A stretch of 30,809 nt of DNA, taken from IMG/VR virus record IMGVR_UViG_3300033146_002028, positions 1-30,809 of that record; one strand, given 5' to 3'. How positions within the stretch are numbered: position 1 is the stretch's first letter; every line of letters starts with the position of its first letter. Both the position numbers and the translations under genes were made by a program. Shown here one piece after another: positions 24,501 to 30,809 of this stretch. The DNA comes from a virus. The notes beneath the pieces were generated by a model. It made no database searches, was not told the DNA's origin, and was given only the letters and a program-made list of their open reading frames with translations.

Positions 24501-26142
24501 AGAACACGCCATTTATACAGAGATAGATATTGATACAACTAATAATGGGATACAAGTTCCCACTGGATTAAGATTAATATCTGACAGCACACTTACATCT
24601 GATGGGCAGGATGTGGCGTTGTTGCTTGCTACATGGGATAGAAATGCAGAAGTTGACCCCAACTTTCACCATTACGAATTACAACGAAAAGATGTTAGTA
24701 TAGGAAAAGTAGCCGCATTCAATACCACAGAAAATAGTTATCAATGGGAGGTTCGCCCAAATACAGAATATGCGGTTAGGGTTAATGCTGTAGCAATGGG
24801 GTTTGGACAGCTAAGAACGGATTTTGGAGCCTGGGTTACTATTGTTACTGCTAAAGATACTAATCCCCCCGCAGTGCCAACAAATCTATCTGCAGTATCT
24901 TTTTTTAATTCTATCAGAATGTCCTGGAACCACAGCAATGAATTAGATTTGTCACATTTTAAATTATATAGAAATACAGAAGATAATTTTGGTACGGCTG
25001 GGGTTGTTGGAAACCCAGTATCAGATTTTAACCAAAATTTCAGTATGGTGGTGGACACCCCTGAAGATTATCAAAAGTATTATTATTGGGTAACAGCAGT
25101 TGATAATTCTGGAAATGAGAGTGCAGCAACAGAATCCACTTTTGGGCAAAAATTACAAGCGGATACTGTTAATATTACTGAAAATGCCATTACTGCTCCT
25201 TTAATTCAAGCAGCGGCTATTGTTGCAGATAAAATTGCTGTTAATGCCGTTGATGCAACAAAGATAAATGTTGGGGAGCTATCTGCAATTTCAGCGAATA
25301 TGGGAACTATAACTGCAGGAATACTTCAATCTGAGAATTGGGGTGTTGCCAGTGGAACTAAATTTAGTTTAAATGACGAGATATTTATTTTAGGTGGTTC
25401 TGATAACCCGGCATTAAGTTGGGATGGGAACACGTTAAAAGTTAGGGGGATTATTGAAGTAGAGGGAGGTGCTGCTGGGAGTATCACTTATTCAGATATT
25501 ATTGGACAAAAGCCCCCTGTGGATGCAGATCATACGGCTTCTAATACAGCCCACAATACACTATATGTAAATGGGACACCAGCATATTGTGTGGATAATT
25601 GGGCTTGGCCATATAATAAAACTGAAATAAATGGGGGTGTTATTGCAACAGATACTGTTTATGCACGTTCTATTGTAGCTGGGGGAATAACTGCTGAGAA
25701 AATTGCTGCAAATGCCATAACTGCTGAGAAAATTCAGGTTGAAACGATTACTGCTGATAGAATTTATGCAAATGCCTATTTGGGTGCGGGCAGATTAGAT
25801 ATTGCACAAGTGGGATTTTTAGGGTTTGAACGGGAATTTACTTATGTAACGCATAATAATACTTTCACAAGCCCAGCAATGACATTTACAATTTCTCATA
25901 ATTTAGGACGCCTCCCACAAATAACAACTGGGAATATGATGGCGCAAAGGAGGGACGGATATTGGTATCCATTGTTACCTTGGGATTATATAAAAAGAGG
26001 TGAGCTTGAACACATGTACTATGATTTTTCTCCTAACAGTGTTAAAGTGCGCTTTTTTGAGATTACTTCCCTTACAGGCGTCCCCAATGCTGGAAATAAT
26101 GGAAACAGATACAATATTAGTTTTCAGTATATAATTATGTAA
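21565..26142 (+). CDS. Central tail tip/host specificity protein (fused gpI- and gpJ-like)
   Basis: A 1525-residue protein expected at the tail tip, contacting the receptor. Residues 1-72 look like the ubiquitin-like start of gpI-type proteins; 73-132 is an Ala-rich hydrophobic segment. From about 145 the gpJ-type hub begins (PGYPIPILFGTHK, YLNVLLGLCEGPID). Four fibronectin III-like domains follow (about 794-890, 893-990, 997-1095, 1101-1190). Next are short repeats with ITAEKIAANAITAEKI (about 1200-1410) of the kind found in trimeric shafts, and a C-terminal domain with ISHNLGRLPQ that may bind the receptor. AAGGGG precedes ATG 21565. Confidence 0.88.
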   Translation: MSVKLTILHDPFDESQKTVYEEEYVNGKTLIGYIGDKQLLREGEAVAFAVNGEIVVPEYVCEDGAHIVATVKIGVTAGASAFATWLFASGAPVAATATTAAVSASFAWTAAYSVAQFALTMAFNYAVGYLMQEYLTDDPVQNPTASQTHGWGALQQVNTPGYPIPILFGTHKMAGCVIAQSNEYLGNNKEYLNVLLGLCEGPIDTITNIQLNDQPISYFGDCDTYIRLGTKTDAVIPEFSEIATQVSFSKKLKQNPTLSIGPPVWPQTWDDIDDIIEADPFPYATSVTVQTNGNAVTKIKIDVVASKGLYGIRQSSHVGRLYAINAKFMVQYRIVGDTNWVNTGIHIITGDAGSPATAARKQVILSDLPPAQYEILVIKIYNRHPYSQNELWWQGISEIFEEEFIYPSLAKYGIKALATDQLSGNMPRITCIATKNTVQIYDIYGEAWVAKSARNPAWATYALLNTYGPIEKEYIDYDAFLEWAEYCDEIIDDQKRHEINLVIDTVDTIWMTVQKVAKLGRGVIVRQGMVYKPLVSSLVVNVSHLFTMGNIIKDSFSMQYMGTADRSNAIEVSYNDETMDYTRQSIIVFSKDATEEDFAKKASIDLTGITDRTRIIRECNFRINQNKWLVRTVTFEAAIDSFACTIGDLFYFQHEIPDYETGKSGRILSSTNAGAHGFVVLDKEVTLEVGTGYAILVRMPDTDELIEKEVASTSYELTTSTLTLTSRWDVEPAKEAIYVFGKVLTYKKKYRLVNSSRNSNLTKVITGVEYIEDVYDDAAGIHELEEWSPAYQEATSVTAYEILSYNADNGYYSQIHLSWFPTVTAQTNWVIWIQSTESNTTPVVVGTTTDLHFIIGTDFFTIGQEYKIFVVSEGQGAVELTDNTYTITPLGKEAPPSDVTLFSAEFDAITRRVNFTWANIDDMDLAYYEIRMNGTDWDSATVIVTQILPNHASYFLEEDLTAPDIRFWIKAVDTTGNWSEHAIYTEIDIDTTNNGIQVPTGLRLISDSTLTSDGQDVALLLATWDRNAEVDPNFHHYELQRKDVSIGKVAAFNTTENSYQWEVRPNTEYAVRVNAVAMGFGQLRTDFGAWVTIVTAKDTNPPAVPTNLSAVSFFNSIRMSWNHSNELDLSHFKLYRNTEDNFGTAGVVGNPVSDFNQNFSMVVDTPEDYQKYYYWVTAVDNSGNESAATESTFGQKLQADTVNITENAITAPLIQAAAIVADKIAVNAVDATKINVGELSAISANMGTITAGILQSENWGVASGTKFSLNDEIFILGGSDNPALSWDGNTLKVRGIIEVEGGAAGSITYSDIIGQKPPVDADHTASNTAHNTLYVNGTPAYCVDNWAWPYNKTEINGGVIATDTVYARSIVAGGITAEKIAANAITAEKIQVETITADRIYANAYLGAGRLDIAQVGFLGFEREFTYVTHNNTFTSPAMTFTISHNLGRLPQITTGNMMAQRRDGYWYPLLPWDYIKRGELEHMYYDFSPNSVKVRFFEITSLTGVPNAGNNGNRYNISFQYIIM

Positions 26143-26152
26143 AGGAAAAAGA

Positions 26153-26620
26153 ATGAAATTATTAATTGAGTATACAGAAATAGGAGAGATAGTGCATGTC
26201 ATTCAACTGCATCAAGGAATCCATAAACACAGGGAAAACTCTACTGTATTTGAAGTGGCTTCATTTTCAAATCATCCAGTCCCCAGTACTTCATTTTATC
26301 ATTTTAAGAAGCAAAGGATTGTGCAAAAACCAAGTGTTTCTAATATCCAATTAGCAAATGGGGATATAAGAATACCATTATTACCAACTCCAAAAATTCC
26401 AATAAATACAAAGTTTGAATTTATTGGACTGCCCACCACGAATGAAAATGGATTTGAATGTGAGATTGAAATACATTGTTTCCCAAAAATACCAGATGAA
26501 GAAATGGGGGCGCTTGTTTCTAATAAAACAATCACTTTACAAAATGAAGGTGTTTATGTTATTTATCTTTCAGGGCCATTATTTTTAGAAACATTTTATG
26601 AAATAAAAGGGGTGCAATAA
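26153..26620 (+). CDS. Hypothetical tail-associated protein
   Basis: A 155-residue protein following the J-like gene, with AAAGGA upstream. It appears beta-rich, with PINTKFEFIGLPTTN and FECEIEIHCFPKIP, then ITLQNEGVYVIYLSG and a final FLETFYEIKG, reminiscent of a small jelly-roll-like fold. No family is recognised. Its place between the central fibre and further fibre genes suggests a tail tip or fibre accessory role. The stop overlaps the next ATG. Confidence 0.6.
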   Translation: MKLLIEYTEIGEIVHVIQLHQGIHKHRENSTVFEVASFSNHPVPSTSFYHFKKQRIVQKPSVSNIQLANGDIRIPLLPTPKIPINTKFEFIGLPTTNENGFECEIEIHCFPKIPDEEMGALVSNKTITLQNEGVYVIYLSGPLFLETFYEIKGVQ

Positions 26621-26793
26621 TGTCTTTGACTTCTGATCAAACATTGCAATTAATTGGTGAACAAACATTTAGGATTCGGGAATTGGAATTGATGAATCAG
26701 CAAATCACACAACAATTAAAACAAATGGAGGAAAACAATGCCAGAGAAAATGCAGTTACAAGTGAAAGTAACACAGAGATTAAAGAAGTATAA
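26620..26793 (+). CDS. 57-residue helical protein, overlapping gene
   Basis: ATG 26620 overlaps the preceding TAA (TAATG), with AAGGGG about 10 nt upstream. The product starts MSLTSDQTLQLIGEQ and is a single amphipathic helix rich in Gln and Glu (RIRELELMNQQITQQLKQME). It overlaps the next gene by 56 nt in another frame. Coupled start and helical content support a real gene. Function unknown; possibly a coiled-coil accessory to fibre assembly. Confidence 0.6.
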   Translation: MSLTSDQTLQLIGEQTFRIRELELMNQQITQQLKQMEENNARENAVTSESNTEIKEV

Positions 26794-26920
26794 CAAAGGG
26801 ACTGATACCACAGGTATTCCTGATAATGTCAGTGAGAAAGAATTTATTGTTACTGGAGATGAAGCCAGGCAGATACTTCAGGCTGCTGGCCAAACCGATG
26901 TACTTAATAGCATAACTTAG
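26738..26920 (+). CDS. 60-residue hypothetical protein
   Basis: ATG 26738 follows a strong GGAGG (26728-26732). The product starts MPEKMQLQVKVTQ and ends with a helix (GDEARQILQAAGQTDV). It overlaps the 57-residue gene before it and precedes another tail gene by 9 nt. No family is recognised. Confidence 0.65.
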   Translation: MPEKMQLQVKVTQRLKKYNKGTDTTGIPDNVSEKEFIVTGDEARQILQAAGQTDVLNSIT

Positions 26921-26929
26921 GAGGGAAAG

Positions 26930-27340
26930 ATGGCTTTAACAGAAGCAGGCAGGGATTTTATTGCGGGGGCACTAATTGGAACAGCTACGCCATTATTTGA
27001 TAACACAAATGCGTTTATTGGTGTTGGAGATGATAACGGTGCTTATGTGGCCACACAGACACAACTTGAAGCAGAGCGTAATGCAACTTCAAGTCTCAGA
27101 AAAGCAATGGACGGTTCTTACCCTATTCAAGACCCTGAAGCTGATAGCAGCAATAATAAAATCAGGTTCCGTGCCACCTTTGGCAGTGCAGATGCTAATT
27201 TCCATTGGGAAGAGTGGGGCATTTTTAATCATGGTGTTACTGGTTCTATGCTAAATAGAATCGTTGATGACCAAGGCACTAAAGCGTCTGGGGCTACTTG
27301 GATTTTTGAGGTTGATCTGGAAATTCAGATAGGAAGTTAA
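26930..27340 (+). CDS. Tail structural protein of a widespread phage type
   Basis: A 136-residue protein with GGAGGG before ATG 26930. It begins MALTEAGRDFIAGALIG and contains NAFIGVGDDNGAY, RFRATFGSADANFHWEEWGIF and MLNRIV, a pattern I know from many siphophage genomes near the fibre genes. It is probably a small structural subunit of the fibre or tip; the exact role is not established. The compact Gly/aromatic-rich beta sequence agrees. Confidence 0.6.
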   Translation: MALTEAGRDFIAGALIGTATPLFDNTNAFIGVGDDNGAYVATQTQLEAERNATSSLRKAMDGSYPIQDPEADSSNNKIRFRATFGSADANFHWEEWGIFNHGVTGSMLNRIVDDQGTKASGATWIFEVDLEIQIGS

Positions 27341-27344
27341 TAAT

Positions 27345-28247
27345 TTGACTATCTATCAAAATACACGGGATAGTGCGTTTTATTCTTCTGCTGACTGTGC
27401 TTACGCTGATGTGGGCACAGTCGGAGAAGACTCTGTTATTTTAACCTCAGCAGAAAATGGGCACAGTGGATTACATTTAGGTACGGATAGTCTTGACCTT
27501 TACCTTACCCCATCACATTTTCATACTCTTAGTGGGTTTCATGTTATTGTTGTGGCTTCAGATATTTTAAAGATAAAAACCACTGGAACAACATTTTATC
27601 TTGGGGATACTGTAACTGTAACTGGTTCTGATTCTTTGCTTGTTGCAGTATCTAAAGTTAAAACTGCTAAAATTAAACATAAAGAGGATAATTTAAAGCT
27701 AAAGACACAAATATCTGACACACGGCTACGCCTCATCACTTCTGAAAGCATTAAATTAAAAATAGGTAGTACGAGTCGGGTTATTTTAAAAAGACAAGAT
27801 ATAATAGGTTTAAGTGATTTAGAAGAGTCTGAACAACGGTACAGGATTTTTGATAGTTTACAATTAAAAACAACTGCTGAAAGTACTTTATATCCCAGAA
27901 CTATTGATGCACTAAAAGTTTTATTTTCTGAATATTCTACTGTGCTTATCCCTGTTTCGGATTCAATGGTAATAGGCAGTATAATTGAAGAAACAGAACA
28001 AGAACAAACTTTAGTGGCAGATGAGCAGTTATTAATAAAAATAAATGAATTTTCTGGTTTGGTTAAACAATCATCTGATGTTTTAAAACCCATGCTATCA
28101 GAAGAAGGAAGAAAAGTTAAGGTATCCTCAGATATTTTGTATGTCTGTTTTGAAAAAATAAGTGGTGAGATTCTCAGAGTGTACTCCCCATCACATATTA
28201 TTTCACAAAGAATAACCAGTGCATTTTATACAAGAGGGGAAATATGA
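27345..28247 (+). CDS. Repeat protein with SDxLxV motifs, probable fibre component
   Basis: A 300-residue protein whose only early start is TTG 27345, with AGGAAG 7 nt upstream; the first in-frame ATG is near residue 208. A short motif, roughly (S/T/E)-D-x-L-x-(L/I/V), recurs about 12 times (residues 48, 72, 95, 114, 133, 169, 187, 205, 225, 243, 261, 273), giving alternating acidic turns and strands that suggest a beta-solenoid or fibrous fold. It overlaps the next gene by 4 nt (ATGA). Its place in the fibre cluster suggests a virion role. No family is recognised. Confidence 0.6.
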   Translation: MTIYQNTRDSAFYSSADCAYADVGTVGEDSVILTSAENGHSGLHLGTDSLDLYLTPSHFHTLSGFHVIVVASDILKIKTTGTTFYLGDTVTVTGSDSLLVAVSKVKTAKIKHKEDNLKLKTQISDTRLRLITSESIKLKIGSTSRVILKRQDIIGLSDLEESEQRYRIFDSLQLKTTAESTLYPRTIDALKVLFSEYSTVLIPVSDSMVIGSIIEETEQEQTLVADEQLLIKINEFSGLVKQSSDVLKPMLSEEGRKVKVSSDILYVCFEKISGEILRVYSPSHIISQRITSAFYTRGEI

Positions 28248-29263
28248 GCAAAAAATTATATTGGGCGGACAGCTTAACTGGTGGGGGCGCCGGTGCTTTA
28301 GATTCTATTAATGCAGATAATGTATTAGATGGGGATTTATGCCAGGTATTTATGGAAGCAGAAGAACAATTATCTGTGTATGAATTGGACGCCTCTACTT
28401 CCCCTCCTTTAGTTGATAACCCCCCAGATGTCATTACCCCTGATTCTGAATTAGCAAAATCACCAGAGGGAGAAAAACGATGGGTTTTAAAATACAACAT
28501 TTCAGCTTCAGCTTCTTCAAATTATAATGTAACTGCCAAAGTAGAGGCGGGCAATATAGCAGTAGGGAGAACCATCACTGGAACGTCATTACAGAATTTT
28601 GCAGATGAGTTACTTTTAAATCTCACATTGTCCCTTACGGCATCAGTTGCTGGTGGGGTTAGAGAGTTTGGGAATGACATAACAGGGGTTGATTTAAATG
28701 CCACTCCTAATAAAGGAAAAGAGGAAATCACATCTCTTACTATTTCTACAACCAGAGATGGCACAGTTGCCACACAATCTCCTATAATTCCGGCAGGAGC
28801 AGCATTGATATATAATACACTTTGTGCAGATTATGGAAATATTACTAATGATATGACCATTACTGCACAAGTTACAGATGGTGTATTTACTATTACCGAA
28901 ACCACAGTATACGATTTTGTGTTCCCATTTTATGCGGGTTGGACAGACGATCCCAGTGATATCTTTACAGGAATAACCAGAACCCAGCTTTTAGCCTTAG
29001 ATGATATTTCAGTATTAGTTAAAGTCAAATCCACAACAAATGAAAGCTGCAGCCCAGTAAACGGGAGATTTGTATTGGGGTATCCTGCAAGTTATGGGAA
29101 TCTGTCTTCTATTATTGATAAAAATGGGTTTGAAACAATATCTGATTATACTATTTATACTTATAATGTGGTTGGTTTAGATGGAACCACACAAAGTTAT
29201 AAATTTTATATTTCAAGTGGGGACACCACACAAACTAATTTTACTAATAGTTTTAGATTTTAG
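28244..29263 (+). CDS. Probable tail fibre protein
   Basis: A 339-residue protein with GAGGGG before ATG 28244. The N-terminus MSKKLYWADSLTGGGAGALD and the following DGDLCQVF, VYELDAS and DVITPD form a unit that I have met at the start of phage fibre proteins and may attach them to the virion. Residues about 85-200 are Ser/Thr-rich beta sequence. The C-terminal half (VYDFVFPFYAGWTDD, GRFVLGYPASYGNLSSI, QSYKFYISSGD) resembles C-terminal domains of fibre proteins. Receptor binding is possible but unproved. Confidence 0.55.
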   Translation: MSKKLYWADSLTGGGAGALDSINADNVLDGDLCQVFMEAEEQLSVYELDASTSPPLVDNPPDVITPDSELAKSPEGEKRWVLKYNISASASSNYNVTAKVEAGNIAVGRTITGTSLQNFADELLLNLTLSLTASVAGGVREFGNDITGVDLNATPNKGKEEITSLTISTTRDGTVATQSPIIPAGAALIYNTLCADYGNITNDMTITAQVTDGVFTITETTVYDFVFPFYAGWTDDPSDIFTGITRTQLLALDDISVLVKVKSTTNESCSPVNGRFVLGYPASYGNLSSIIDKNGFETISDYTIYTYNVVGLDGTTQSYKFYISSGDTTQTNFTNSFRF

Positions 29264-29272
29264 GAGTACACT

Positions 29273-30809
29273 ATGACCGTAATAAATGGTATTCAATTAT
29301 CCTCTACTTTTTCTGTCAATTCAGCTAAACCCGCTGATGGAAAAATGATGTTATCCACAACTGGCCGATTGGCTCTTACTAAAGTACAGAGATATGCAGG
29401 AATGATTTGCTATGACACCACACTTAATCAATGGAAGGAATTAATAGTCAACCCAAGTGGTGACACTACAACGGAAAGTGACTGGAAAGATTTTGGAACA
29501 GCATTAGCGGGTATTTCTATCCAAGCTATTCAAACAGACAACACCACCGACCCAGGCGCCGCCCCCACAGAGGGGGATAAGTATTTAATTACTGATTCCT
29601 CAAATCTACACGCTCATTTTGGAACCATAACTGGTTTAGGTAATGGGGATATAATTAATTACAGAGGGAGCTCTTTTGAAATTATTTTTGATGCCTCAGA
29701 AGATGACCCCTCCTTGGAAATTTTAAATTTAGATTCTGGAGCAAGATTATTTTATGATGGTACTGATTGGACAGCATCAGATTCAGCTTATACATACACG
29801 AATACAGTATTGGTTGACCCGGTAGGAACTCCCGCAACTGGAAAAGTGTATACAAATGTAGCAGATGCCATTTCCTATATTCAAACACAATCACCAACTG
29901 TTAATTCAGCATGGGTTATTGATTGTGCAGCAGGGGAAATTGCAGGTGATTTCACAGTTCCTGATTATATTACTGTTCGGGGGCATAACGGAAGTATTCT
30001 AACAGGACAAGTAGAAATTGACCAAACAGACAGTGGGAATATATTTGTCCCTGTAAATAACTTCCCTGCAATTATGGAATGTACGATTGAAGATTTCTAT
30101 TTTAATACGTATGGAGCAAATAATAATTATTGGATACAAAACTGTATTATTACTGGTGCCACCACAAATACAAGTTTATCAAATGAGCTGATTCCAAAAT
30201 TCACAGAATGTTCTTTTAGTGGTAGTATCAGTATCACAAATATAGAGTTGTTGCAGTTTTCTGAATGCACTATTTCTAATGGAACTTATGCCGTAGCTTC
30301 AAGCTCTTCTGACGGTATTTATATCAGTAAAAGCACTGTGCTTGGTGGGACTTTTGATGGTGTAAATACCATAAACCAAAAAAGTTGGGTGTTGCCATGG
30401 ACTTCTGCTATTTCTTTTTCACAAATAAGTGATTCTCACGATTCTATTTATTATGCGGTAAATATGGAGGACGTAACATGGTACCCAACTTTTGTTTACG
30501 CCACAGATGTAAAAGGAAGTTTGTCCATTAAAAACTGTGAACTAAAAACTATTGGAGGTTCCTTAGAGATAAGTGTTTTAAATAAAACCGTTCACCATGA
30601 TGGAGGCAGCACTTTAGTCTCTGACTTTGAAATGGAAATTAAAAATTCTACCTTTTCTGAAAGTGCCCAGTATTCTTTATATGCAGAATCCATTAATTTA
30701 TACGGCAATTATAGTCGTAACTGTGAGATTACTCCTTTTGCTACTTCAATAGTAATGAAGGATTCAGAAGATTCAGAAATAGAAATCTCTGGTAAAAATC
30801 TTAATTCCC
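29273..30809 (+). CDS. Partial tail fibre/spike with beta-helix-like repeats
   Basis: From ATG 29273 (AGGAG upstream) the frame stays open for 512 codons to the window edge, so the C-terminus is missing. The start has the DGKMMLSTTGRLAL...YAGMICYDTTLNQW unit of phage fibre N-termini. A second unit (TEGDKYLITDSSN, GDIINYRG, RLFYDGTDW) is a further small domain. From about residue 185 short strands with recurring C-T/S-I or S-x-S motifs (MECTIEDF, IQNCIITG, FTECSFSG, FSECTISNG, IKNCELKT) look like a right-handed beta-helix, the fold of many tailspikes. Any depolymerase activity would lie further on and cannot be seen. Confidence 0.7.
   Translation, partial: MTVINGIQLSSTFSVNSAKPADGKMMLSTTGRLALTKVQRYAGMICYDTTLNQWKELIVNPSGDTTTESDWKDFGTALAGISIQAIQTDNTTDPGAAPTEGDKYLITDSSNLHAHFGTITGLGNGDIINYRGSSFEIIFDASEDDPSLEILNLDSGARLFYDGTDWTASDSAYTYTNTVLVDPVGTPATGKVYTNVADAISYIQTQSPTVNSAWVIDCAAGEIAGDFTVPDYITVRGHNGSILTGQVEIDQTDSGNIFVPVNNFPAIMECTIEDFYFNTYGANNNYWIQNCIITGATTNTSLSNELIPKFTECSFSGSISITNIELLQFSECTISNGTYAVASSSSDGIYISKSTVLGGTFDGVNTINQKSWVLPWTSAISFSQISDSHDSIYYAVNMEDVTWYPTFVYATDVKGSLSIKNCELKTIGGSLEISVLNKTVHHDGGSTLVSDFEMEIKNSTFSESAQYSLYAESINLYGNYSRNCEITPFATSIVMKDSEDSEIEISGKNLNS

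Noticed and set aside
27345-30809. Diversity-generating retroelement target in the fibre genes
   Set aside because: No reverse transcriptase, template repeat or C-type lectin-like variable end is visible within the window.

Overview
The window is the late structural (virion morphogenesis) region of a tailed phage or prophage with siphophage architecture. The gene order follows the coliphage lambda head and tail modules closely. The DNA is AT-rich, Shine-Dalgarno sites are strong (AAGGAG or GGAGG types), and genes are packed with 1-15 nt gaps or short ATGA/TAATG overlaps. The lambda-type parts (S49 protease with nested scaffold, gpE-type capsid, gpL-type and gpJ-type tail tip) suggest a Gram-negative host, but nothing names it. 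No integrase, replication, lysis or host gene is visible, so phage versus prophage cannot be decided.

Layout: (1) Positions 1-602, minus strand: a gene running off the left edge that ends in PAKKKA lysine-rich repeats. (2) 603-1062: a 460-nt divergent non-coding region with an A/T-rich inverted repeat and three copies of a 19-bp palindrome inside ~50-bp direct repeats. (3) 1063-5083: small terminase, large terminase, portal. (4) 5084-8599: a sigma70-like promoter, then protease with nested scaffold, decoration protein and major capsid protein, closed by a strong intrinsic terminator. (5) 8600-11837: FI-like protein, head-tail connectors and tail completion/terminator genes. (6) 11837-20251: a Com-like zinc ribbon protein, the tail tube protein, two tail assembly chaperone reading frames joined by a -1 frameshift signal, and a 2085-residue tape measure. 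(7) 20255-26142: tail tip genes M-, L- and K-like, and a fused I/J-like central fibre protein. (8) 26153-30809: small tail-associated genes and fibre/spike-like proteins, the last running off the right edge.

How it works together: the terminase pumps DNA through the portal into a shell built from the major capsid protein on the scaffold. The protease clears the scaffold and the decoration protein stabilises the shell. Connector and completion proteins join the head to a tail built as a tube of the major tail protein around the tape measure, with the two chaperone products guiding assembly. The tip proteins and fibres recognise the host.

The most notable signals are a complete -1 frameshift cassette (A AAA AAC, 7-nt spacer, 8-bp stem), an internal start that would make a scaffold from the protease gene, a promoter/terminator pair bracketing the capsid genes, the palindromic repeat array upstream of the terminase, and a related beta-domain present in both the decoration and major capsid proteins. 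Both edge genes (1-602 minus, 29273-30809 plus) are incomplete.
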